From: Delftia tsuruhatensis
Lineage (GTDB): Bacteria; Pseudomonadota; Gammaproteobacteria; Burkholderiales; Burkholderiaceae_C
Direction of reading: 5' to 3'
DNA: 64,000 nucleotides
NCBI RefSeq assembly: GCF_903815225.1
Contig: NZ_LR813084.1
Location: 5,728,001-5,792,000, forward strand
Position numbers and translations under genes: made by a program. Under the pieces are notes generated by a model. It did no database searches. It was not told where the DNA came from and worked only from the letters and a program-made list of their open reading frames with translations. Positions 57,137-64,000 of the stretch are shown here, piece after piece (position 1 is the stretch's first letter; each line of letters starts with the position of its first letter).

Positions 57137-57453
57137 GCCGGACAAGCCAGGGTGGCATTCCAGGACTCATGGCATTTCCAGGAAACGATTGATAAGACCA
57201 GTCCTAAAAACCAAGAATTACATTCAAATCCATTGACAAAGCATTCAGCCACTCCATAAGACATCATCCGCCTTTCCGCAGCGCAATAGCAGCAAAGGAA
57301 TCCGCCCACGGACGGATAGGGGGAAAACATGAAACCAGAAGTTTCACACCCCTCCATTCCTAGGACTCCCATTAACTGCACAGGGAAATTCGCGCGCCTC
57401 CGCCAATGGACCCATAGACTCACGCCATCCCTGAACTTCATTTGGACAGCGCA
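57137..57453. other. Intergenic region before the T6SS-linked block
   Basis: About 317 bases, clearly more AT-rich than the surroundings. It holds a tandem near-repeat, TGGCATTCCAGGA (57153-57165) and TGGCATTTCCAGGA (57170-57183). An ATG at 57329 with GGGGGA upstream opens an out-of-frame reading frame that is not protein-like. No terminator after sbcC was found. Confidence 0.5.
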
Positions 57454-58518
57454 ATGGACTCCATGCAGACGGATGGCGCCACACCCCCCCATGGGGGCGG
57501 TACCCATGTGCCGAAAGACCAGGCCACCGATGGCGACCAGGCGCTTTCCATTCCTGCGCAATACAGCATCACGCGCACGAAGATGTTTTCGCAAAACAAT
57601 GCGCAGGGCCCGCTGTGGGCCGTCAACTTCACACGGCGCAAGCGCGCGATCAAGCGCTATTTCTTCGACAGCACCTATGGAGGAAAGGCCCAGGCACTGC
57701 TGATGGCCCAGGCCTACCGCGATGCGGCAATGCGCCTCTTTCCACCTTCCACGCGCATGGCTCTCAATACCCAGCTGCGCAAGACCAATACCTCAGGCGT
57801 CACCGGCGTCTACGGCATCCGCAAAAATGGCAAGCTGACCGCATGGTCGGCCATTCTGATCAGCCACGGGAAGCGTTTCAGCAGGACCTTCTCCATCCAG
57901 GTCCATGGCATCGAGGGGGCCTGGCAACAGGCCATCGCCGCCCGCCAGGAGTTTCAGGTCCATTGCCAGGACCGGTTCGTCATCCAGTGTCCCGAAGCCA
58001 CGGCCGACGCCATGCGCAGGTTTCCAGAACTGCTGGAACATGCCGGCCGGTTGCCCGAGACCGATGCCGCGCGTGATGCCATGTACCGGCAGTTGCTTGA
58101 CGCCTGGTTCGACGCCATGCGGCCCCCTCTCGTCCATGTGCGCCTCAGCATCCATCCCATACCCCGCCTGGGCAGCGACGGCCTGTTTCTCGTCGCGGGA
58201 CAGCCAGGCCAGCTCCAGCACAAGAAATGGTCACTGAGGCGTCGCAGCTATGCCGATTGCCTTGAGCCCGCCTGGGCCCATGTGGAGCAGGTCCTGACCC
58301 GGCAAATGGGTATCGCGTGCTGGCAGGAATTCCAATCGCGCTATCGCCATGCCTTCTTCGCCAGCGCGCAGACGAGCCACCTGCTCATCCGCATGCGGCA
58401 CAACCCGCCAGACGGCCATTGCCTCAGGCACACACCGCCCGCCCCATTGCAGCCCCTGCTCCAGGGATTCGCCATTCCCGTCCTGCCCCCCGCCGAATCC
58501 GCAGACGGAATTTGCTGA
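57454..58518 (+). CDS. Protein with AP2/ERF-like repeats, upstream of vgrG
   Basis: A 354-residue protein of unknown function. Residues about 113-165 resemble the AP2 DNA-binding fold (SGVTGVYGIRKNGK, W-x-A-I, GKRFSRTFS, then a helix with GAWQQAIAARQ). Residues about 39-93 look like a second, more divergent copy (LWAVNF, RYFFDSTYGGK, QAYRDAAMRLF), and a third weak copy may lie near 260-300. The fit to AP2 was made by eye. Start at 57454; a TTG at 57442 is in frame. It reads toward vgrG 70 bases on. No HNH or integrase domain is evident. Confidence 0.65.
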   Translation: MDSMQTDGATPPHGGGTHVPKDQATDGDQALSIPAQYSITRTKMFSQNNAQGPLWAVNFTRRKRAIKRYFFDSTYGGKAQALLMAQAYRDAAMRLFPPSTRMALNTQLRKTNTSGVTGVYGIRKNGKLTAWSAILISHGKRFSRTFSIQVHGIEGAWQQAIAARQEFQVHCQDRFVIQCPEATADAMRRFPELLEHAGRLPETDAARDAMYRQLLDAWFDAMRPPLVHVRLSIHPIPRLGSDGLFLVAGQPGQLQHKKWSLRRRSYADCLEPAWAHVEQVLTRQMGIACWQEFQSRYRHAFFASAQTSHLLIRMRHNPPDGHCLRHTPPAPLQPLLQGFAIPVLPPAESADGIC

Positions 58519-58588
58519 CAATTCGTTTCAATTTTATTTGGCCATATGATGGCGCCAATTTCGCGTTCGCAGAGGGAGAGGAGAACCC

Positions 58589-61159
58589 ATGTCCAATCGC
58601 ACCTTCATCGCCCACAGCCCATTGGGCGACCAACTGGAATTCCGCACCCTGTCCGGAGAGGAGCAGATCTCCCGCCTCTTCGAATTCCGCGTGAGCCTGA
58701 TCAGCGAAAGCTCCTCCATCTCCGCCAAGGCCCTGCTGGGCAAGGACATGAGCGTGGAGATCGATCTCACCACGGAATCGGGCGGGGGTGGAAAGCGCTA
58801 TCTCTCGGGCCAGGTGACGCAATTCACCTACACCGGCAGAGACGGGGATTTTTTCAGCTACGAAGCCCTGCTGCGCCCCTGGCTATGGCATGCCACGCGC
58901 CGATCGGACTTCAAGATCTTCCAGTTCAAGAAGGTACCGGACATCATCCAGGAAGTGCTGGCGCCCTATGGCTTTTCCATCGACAACAAGCTCACCGGCC
59001 ATTACCGTGAGTGGGTCTACATGGTCCAGTACGGCGAGTCGGACTTCAACTTCGTCTCGCGCCTCATGGAGCAAGAGGGAATTTTCTTCTTCTTCTCCCA
59101 CAGCCAGGGCAGCCACACCCTGGTGCTGGCCGACGACATCGGCTCGCTGAGCCCGCTGCCCAACGGACCTGCCACCATCCCCTACTACTCGGGCGACCGC
59201 GCGGCCCACGTGAAGGACGAGGACCACATCGATGGCTGGACCTTCGCCGAGGACATCGCCTCGGGCCACTTCGAGGCCGACGACTACGACTTCGAACGCC
59301 CCAAGGCCGACCTGACCACGCGCCACCGCCAGCCTGCGGGCCACACCGAGGACAGCCGCGAGATCTTCGACTGGCCCGGCGGCTACACCCAGCAGGGCGA
59401 TGGCGAGAACTATGCCCGCGTGCGCATCGAGCAGCAGAAGGCGCAGCGCGAGATGGCGCAGGGCGAGGGCAACGCGCGCAACATCGCGCCGGGCTACCTG
59501 TTCACGCTCAGCAAGTACCCGCGCCAGGACCAGAACAAGCCCTACCTGATCGAGTCGGCCACCTACCGCTTCGAGGAGAACGTGCGCCGCAGCGACGGCG
59601 CGGGCGGCAGCGGCCGCTCCAAGCGCGCGGGCACGGACAGCCCCACCACCTACCGCATCAGCTTCGCCACCGTGCCCAAGAGCGTGGCCTACCGCAGCCA
59701 GCGCAGCACGCCCAAGCCCCACACCACGGGCCCGCAGACGGCGGTGGTCACGGGCCCCGCGGGCGAGGAGATCTACACCGACAAGTACGGCCGCGTGAAG
59801 GTGCAGTTCCATTGGGACCGCTACGGCAAGATGGACGAGAACTCCAGCTGCTGGATCCGCGTCAGCCAGACCTGGGCGGGGGCGGGCTACGGCAGCATGC
59901 ACATCCCGCGCATAGGGCAGGAGGTCATCGTCGACTTCCTCAACGGCGACCCGGACCATCCCATCATCACGGGCCGCGTCTACAACGCCTTGCAGATGCC
60001 GCCCTGGGAGCTGCCCCGGCACAAGACCCAATCCGGCACCAAGACCAACTGGAGCAAGGGCGGTGGCGGCAAGAACATGCTGCGCTTCGAGGACAAGAAG
60101 GGCATAGAGCACCTGGAGCTGTCCAGCGACTACGGCAACACCCATCTGCACATGGGCTACCTCATGAACCAGAGCACGGAGGCCAAGCGCAGCTATGGCT
60201 TCGAGCTGCGCACCAACGAGTGGGGGGCCATCCGTGCGGACAAGGGACTGCTGATCACCACCTATACGCAGGACTTCAAGCAGAAACTGGCGCATGACAA
60301 CCCCGACGGCTTCTCCGGCATGGGTGCCAGCCTGGAGTCCGTGCAGGCCCTCATGGCGGACGCCAAAAGCGCGGTCAGCTCCATGGAGACCGTCATTGGC
60401 GCCATCAACAACCTCAAGCAGTCGCACATGAGCGAACTGGCCTCGGGCGTGCAGGCCATGGTGGGCAAGGTGGCGGCCGCCAAGTCGCTGGGACAGATGG
60501 CCGCCGCCGTGGCGGACTTCGTGGCCGGTGGCAGCCAGTCCGGCGCCGGCCCGGAACTGAGGATGCCGCTGGACACCGACCCCGCCATGCCCCAGGCCCT
60601 GGAGATGCGGGCCAAGTCGCAGGACATCAACCAGCCCATCGTCTCCATCGTCAGCCCCGAGGGGCACACCATGATCAGCCCCAAGCCGGTGGTGATCAGC
60701 TCCGGCCAGAGCGTATCGGTGCATGGCACGGGCCCGGTCACCACCTCCACCCAGGACCAGCTGACCCTGCTGGCCAAGGGCGGCATGCTCACCCACGTCA
60801 CGGGCGGCGGGCAACGCACCACGGTCACCCAGGGGGACATCGCCCACGAGGCGCAGACGGGCAACCTGAACCTGGTGGCCAAGGAAAACGCCACCCTGAC
60901 CTCCACCACGGCCGACGCCTCGGTGCTGGCCGAGCAGAACGTGAGCGTGCGGGCCAGCAGCGACTCGGTGCTGGTCAAGGCGGGCAAGCACATCCGGCTG
61001 GAGGCGGAGGAAAGCATCACGCTGGTGGCCGGCAAGGGCAAGGCCTACATCAAGATCACCGGCGAGGGCGACATCGAAATCGTTGGCGTCAAAAAGGGCC
61101 TGGTCAAGTTCGACGACGACCTCGACCAACAGGGCCAGAACATCTTCCTGAACTGCTGA
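58589..61159 (+). CDS. vgrG: Type VI secretion spike protein VgrG (TssI)
   Basis: An 856-residue VgrG forming the trimeric tip of the T6SS tube. The N-terminal gp27-like part (about 1-380: LEFRTLSGEEQISRLFEFRVSL, YREWVYMVQYGESDFNFVSRLMEQEGIFFFF in part) is followed by the gp5-type OB fold (VKVQFHWDRYGK, IPRIGQEVIVDFLNGDPDHP) and a DUF2345-type beta-helix (about 640-830). It ends FLNC with no effector extension, so the payload is the downstream Rhs protein. GGAGAGGAG precedes the ATG. No other tss genes are in the window. Confidence 0.95.
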   Translation: MSNRTFIAHSPLGDQLEFRTLSGEEQISRLFEFRVSLISESSSISAKALLGKDMSVEIDLTTESGGGGKRYLSGQVTQFTYTGRDGDFFSYEALLRPWLWHATRRSDFKIFQFKKVPDIIQEVLAPYGFSIDNKLTGHYREWVYMVQYGESDFNFVSRLMEQEGIFFFFSHSQGSHTLVLADDIGSLSPLPNGPATIPYYSGDRAAHVKDEDHIDGWTFAEDIASGHFEADDYDFERPKADLTTRHRQPAGHTEDSREIFDWPGGYTQQGDGENYARVRIEQQKAQREMAQGEGNARNIAPGYLFTLSKYPRQDQNKPYLIESATYRFEENVRRSDGAGGSGRSKRAGTDSPTTYRISFATVPKSVAYRSQRSTPKPHTTGPQTAVVTGPAGEEIYTDKYGRVKVQFHWDRYGKMDENSSCWIRVSQTWAGAGYGSMHIPRIGQEVIVDFLNGDPDHPIITGRVYNALQMPPWELPRHKTQSGTKTNWSKGGGGKNMLRFEDKKGIEHLELSSDYGNTHLHMGYLMNQSTEAKRSYGFELRTNEWGAIRADKGLLITTYTQDFKQKLAHDNPDGFSGMGASLESVQALMADAKSAVSSMETVIGAINNLKQSHMSELASGVQAMVGKVAAAKSLGQMAAAVADFVAGGSQSGAGPELRMPLDTDPAMPQALEMRAKSQDINQPIVSIVSPEGHTMISPKPVVISSGQSVSVHGTGPVTTSTQDQLTLLAKGGMLTHVTGGGQRTTVTQGDIAHEAQTGNLNLVAKENATLTSTTADASVLAEQNVSVRASSDSVLVKAGKHIRLEAEESITLVAGKGKAYIKITGEGDIEIVGVKKGLVKFDDDLDQQGQNIFLNC

Positions 61160-61164
61160 ACGCC

Positions 61165-61593
61165 ATGAAATACACCTGCAACGAGGCCTCGTTCGAACTG
61201 CCCGACGAACTCATCGACCGTTCCGTCCACATGCTCATGTCCCCTGACGGCACGGGCGTCTCCTACGTGATCACACGCGACAGGCTGCTCGAAGGAGAAG
61301 CGCTGGAGGGCTTCGTGTCCCGCCAGCTCAAGGACCTCTCGCGCCAGTCGAGCAAGTTCCGGGAAATCTCGCGCAGCCCCGCGCAATGGGGCCAGCGCGC
61401 ACCGCACGCCATGGGCCTGCAGATCGAAACCAGCTTCCGGCAACAGGGCAGGGACGTCTTCCAGCGCCAGGCCGTGGTGCAACTGCCGGACACACCGCGC
61501 GTGCTCATCCTCACGGCCAACGCCTTCAAGCCCTTCACGGAGCACGAGCTGGCGCAATGGCACAAGGCGCTGGCCAGCTGCGTGCTGGCCTGA
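61165..61593 (+). CDS. DcrB/DUF1795 family Eag-type T6SS chaperone
   Basis: A 142-residue protein of the DUF1795/DcrB fold. Eag chaperones of this family hold the N-terminal transmembrane segments of prePAAR effectors before secretion. It starts MKYTCNEASFELPDELIDRSV and shows GVSYVITRDRL, LKDLSRQSSKF and PRVLILTANAFKPF. It begins five bases after the vgrG stop and ends 27 bases before the Rhs gene, the usual vgrG-eag-effector order. Confidence 0.88.
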   Translation: MKYTCNEASFELPDELIDRSVHMLMSPDGTGVSYVITRDRLLEGEALEGFVSRQLKDLSRQSSKFREISRSPAQWGQRAPHAMGLQIETSFRQQGRDVFQRQAVVQLPDTPRVLILTANAFKPFTEHELAQWHKALASCVLA

Positions 61594-61620
61594 CCCCGCA
61601 ACGACCCCCAGCACCACGCC

Positions 61621-64000
61621 ATGCCCGGATCTCCCGCAGCACGACTTCACGACCCCATCGCGCACAGCAACGCGCACGCCAAGTTCTGGGCCAAGGTGGC
61701 CGGAGGCGTCATCGGCGGCATGGTGGCGGGCGCGGTGGCCTGCCTGGCCGTGAGCGCCGTTGTCGTCACGGGAGGCATGGCCCTGCCGCTGATCGCGGTG
61801 GCCGGTACCACCTTGCTCACCACGGGCGGCGCCGTCTCCCTTATCGCGGGAAGCATCGGAAGCACCATCGGGTCCAAACTGGTGGACAAATACATGCCGG
61901 ACACCTACACGGTGACCGGCAAGATACAGACCGCCTCCCCCAACGTCTTCGTCAACAGCAAGTCCACGGGCGCGGCCCGCGCCTCGGCCGCGCTGCCCGT
62001 CGATGAAGTCACCTGCTCCAGGGACTCGCCCCTCATCCTGATCGCCGAAGGCTCGGAAACCGTCTTCGTCAACCAGGTGAACTTCGCGCGCAAGGGCGAT
62101 GCGGTGGAATGCGGCGCCACCATCTTCGACGGCTCGCCCGACGTCTTCGTGGGCGACCCCAAGGCACGCCTGCGCAAGGTCGCCGACGAAGTGCCCCTGA
62201 TCTCGCGCATGGCCGGCACCGTGCTGGGCCTGGTCGTCGGCGGCCTGGGCATCCGCGCCCTGCTCAAGGCGCCGGGCACCCTGGCCTCCAAGCTGCCCTG
62301 CCTGGGCAGCATGCTGCTGGGCACGGGCATAGGCATGGTCATCGGCGCCATCGGCGGCCCCGTGCACGCGGCCACGGGCGCCAAGATCCTCAGCGGCGAC
62401 CTGGACACCGACTTCGAGCTGCCCGGCCCGCTGCCCCTGCGCTGGCGGCGCTTCTACAACAGCATGGACACCCGTGGCGACACCGGCCACGGCCCCGGCT
62501 GGGGCGGGGAATACTTCGTGCGGCTGGACATCGCCGCGGACGGCAGCGCCTGCTACACCGACGAGCAGGGCCGCCCCGTTCCATGGGAGCCGCTGGAGCC
62601 CGGCCATGCCCAGGAAAACATCGCCGAAGGCTACAAGCTCATCCGCGCCGAAGACGGCCAATACGTGGTCGAAGGCGCAGACGGCCTGTACCGCCTGTTC
62701 GAGCCGCAGCAGCCCGCGACCGCGGGCCAGATGCCCGAAGCGCCCAGCACCTGGCGCCTGGCGCGCGTGCAGGACGCCAACGGCAACCACATCAGCCTGC
62801 AATACCGCCACGACGGACTGCTGGACGGCATCACCGACAGCACCGGACGCCGGCTGCAACTGAGCTACACGCAGGCACCGGCCGAGGCACAGGCCAGCGG
62901 CGCGGGCACCCCCCACAACGCCCGCATCGCGCAGATCGACATCGCCACCGTCGCCCCCGGCGAAACCCCCGGCACACTGGTGCGCTACCAGTACGACAGC
63001 CAAGGCCGCCTGAGCGCCGTGCTCGACGCCGAAGGCCGCAGCGTGCGCGGCTTCGCCTACGACGCCGCGGGCCTGATGACCGAGCACCGCAACGCCGCCG
63101 GCCTGAGCAGCCACTACGAATGGGCCCCGTTCGCCGACCACCCCCGCGTGGTGCGGCAATGGAACAGCGCCGGCCATGAGTGGCGCATCAGCTACCGCCT
63201 GCCAGCCCCAGACAGCCAGGCGGCGCCCGCCGAAGCCGGCAATGCCGATACCGATGCCGATACCGATGCCATGGCCCGGGCAGGAGGCCACACCCAGGCC
63301 ACCGACCACCTGGGCCGCAGCTACGAATGGCAATGGGACCGGGCCTACAACATCACCCTCGCCACCGGCCCCCAAGGCCAGCGCCTGGCGCAGGAATGGA
63401 ATGCGCTGCGCCAGCTGCTGGCCTCCACCGACGCCCTGGGCCGGCGCACCACCTATGCCTACGACCCCCACGGCAACCTGGCGCAGCAGACCGACCCGCT
63501 GGGGCGCGTCACCCGCACCACCTGGCTGGGCCTGTGGGCGCTGCCCATCGTGCAACTGCTGCCCGACGGCAGCCGGCTGTCCTGGCGCTACGACCGCCTC
63601 GGCAACCTGCTGGCCCACACCGGGGCCGACGGCGGCACCACCGAATACCTCAACGACAACCGGGGCCTGCCCGTGCGCATCACCGATGCCAGAGGAGGCA
63701 CCGCCGAGCTGCGCTGGAGCGCGCGGGCACAGCTCATCCAGTACACCGACTGCTCGGGCCGCACCACCACCCATGACTGGGACGGCCGTGGCCACCCTGC
63801 GCGCAGCGTCGATGCGCTGGGCCAGATCACCGGCCTGCGCCATGACGCGCAAGGGCGGTTGCGCACCCTGAACCTGCCCGACAACTCGCACCACAGCTTT
63901 GACTGGGACGCCGCCGGGCAACTGGTGCGCAGCAGCGACGCCCTGGGCCGCACCACCGCCTACGCCTACAACGCCTACGGCCAGCTCACCGCCCACGAAG
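61621..64000 (+). CDS. rhs: prePAAR/PAAR Rhs repeat effector, 3' end outside window
   Basis: At least 793 residues, cut by the window edge. Residues 1-16 carry the prePAAR-like PAARLHDPIAHSNA; hydrophobic segments follow at about 24-75; the PAAR region is about 98-190 (PNVFVNSKSTGAAR, VEC, DVFVGD). DUF6531-like GAKILSGDLDTDFELPGPLPLRWRRFYNS begins near residue 248, then many YD repeats (such as YEWQWDRAYN, TTYAYDPHGN). The C-terminal toxin and immunity gene lie beyond the window, so the toxic activity is unknown. ATG at 61621 follows the Eag gene closely. Confidence 0.92.
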   Translation, partial: MPGSPAARLHDPIAHSNAHAKFWAKVAGGVIGGMVAGAVACLAVSAVVVTGGMALPLIAVAGTTLLTTGGAVSLIAGSIGSTIGSKLVDKYMPDTYTVTGKIQTASPNVFVNSKSTGAARASAALPVDEVTCSRDSPLILIAEGSETVFVNQVNFARKGDAVECGATIFDGSPDVFVGDPKARLRKVADEVPLISRMAGTVLGLVVGGLGIRALLKAPGTLASKLPCLGSMLLGTGIGMVIGAIGGPVHAATGAKILSGDLDTDFELPGPLPLRWRRFYNSMDTRGDTGHGPGWGGEYFVRLDIAADGSACYTDEQGRPVPWEPLEPGHAQENIAEGYKLIRAEDGQYVVEGADGLYRLFEPQQPATAGQMPEAPSTWRLARVQDANGNHISLQYRHDGLLDGITDSTGRRLQLSYTQAPAEAQASGAGTPHNARIAQIDIATVAPGETPGTLVRYQYDSQGRLSAVLDAEGRSVRGFAYDAAGLMTEHRNAAGLSSHYEWAPFADHPRVVRQWNSAGHEWRISYRLPAPDSQAAPAEAGNADTDADTDAMARAGGHTQATDHLGRSYEWQWDRAYNITLATGPQGQRLAQEWNALRQLLASTDALGRRTTYAYDPHGNLAQQTDPLGRVTRTTWLGLWALPIVQLLPDGSRLSWRYDRLGNLLAHTGADGGTTEYLNDNRGLPVRITDARGGTAELRWSARAQLIQYTDCSGRTTTHDWDGRGHPARSVDALGQITGLRHDAQGRLRTLNLPDNSHHSFDWDAAGQLVRSSDALGRTTAYAYNAYGQLTAHE
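63244..63267 (+). repeat. 12-bp tandem repeat inside rhs
   Basis: GCCGATACCGAT occurs twice in tandem, coding an Ala-Asp-Thr-Asp repeat in a linker between YD repeats. Being in multiples of three, copy change would keep frame. Confidence 0.7.

Noticed and set aside
57329-57703. Open frame starting with a good ribosome site before the AP2-like gene
   Set aside because: It runs out of frame through the AP2-like gene with Arg/Ser/Pro-rich shadow composition; the in-phase frame is the protein-like one.
61045-63996. Very long minus-strand open frame opposite vgrG end, Eag and rhs
   Set aside because: It is Gly/Val/Ala/His-rich antisense of strong real genes and shows no family features; long antisense frames are expected at this GC content.

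Overview
The window is about two-thirds GC and densely coding. Its gene content is that of a betaproteobacterium of the family Comamonadaceae, with the Delftia/Comamonas/Acidovorax group the best guess. Three points support this: four tripartite-tricarboxylate 'Bug' periplasmic receptors, a Calvin-type class II aldolase beside gap/tkt/pyk, and many LysR-controlled aromatic or organic-acid catabolic genes. No rRNA, tRNA, CRISPR array, insertion sequence or prophage was seen. The genus is inferred from gene content only.

Layout. 1-2665: an MFS efflux gene and a beta-hydroxyacid-dehydrogenase-like gene, next to a TetR regulator; an identical 16-bp palindrome lies upstream of both transcription units. 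2883-9251: acyl-CoA synthetase (fadD), an aldo/keto reductase with divergent LysR (the yafC-dkgB arrangement), an M20 amidohydrolase coupled to a Bug receptor, and CsaA. 9326-20738: central carbon genes gap, tkt, fba and pyk on the minus strand, interrupted by murU, a TSUP exporter, and a PmrAB/QseBC-like two-component system facing two PAP2 phosphatases. 21193-28630: a TIGR03118-like lipoprotein, a CPBP membrane protein, pepP, a BigR-type persulfide module (two-Cys ArsR repressor, rhodanese, MBL-fold hydrolase), OsmC and a pirin. 28647-30752: aspA with a structured leader, then a ribosome-hibernation factor. 31109-44901: accessory catabolism, with a glutamine amidotransferase, LysR plus LigA/LigB-type extradiol dioxygenase subunits, SlyD, an AtuA/AtuA-like/Bug operon with its LysR, and LysR/Bug/pcaB/pcaC, followed by a second pirin, a nu-class GST and a DUF1439 lipoprotein. 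45173-52303: porin, HipA-like YjjJ, DUF924, an acyltransferase-3, a coupled methyltransferase and DTW-domain pair, and a VOC protein. 52434-57136: sbcD-sbcC. 57454-64000: a protein with AP2-like repeats, then vgrG, an Eag (DUF1795) chaperone and a prePAAR/PAAR Rhs effector cut by the window edge. This last block is a type VI secretion effector module.

Most of the window is ordinary chromosomal metabolism. The parts most worth a second look are the AP2-like gene placed directly before the T6SS effector module, the paired TetR operators, the aspA leader (NtrC-like palindrome plus a terminator about 30 bases before the start codon), the sensor kinase with degraded ATP-binding motifs beside the PAP2 pair, and the orphan ring-cleavage and muconate enzymes spread among Bug-receptor operons.
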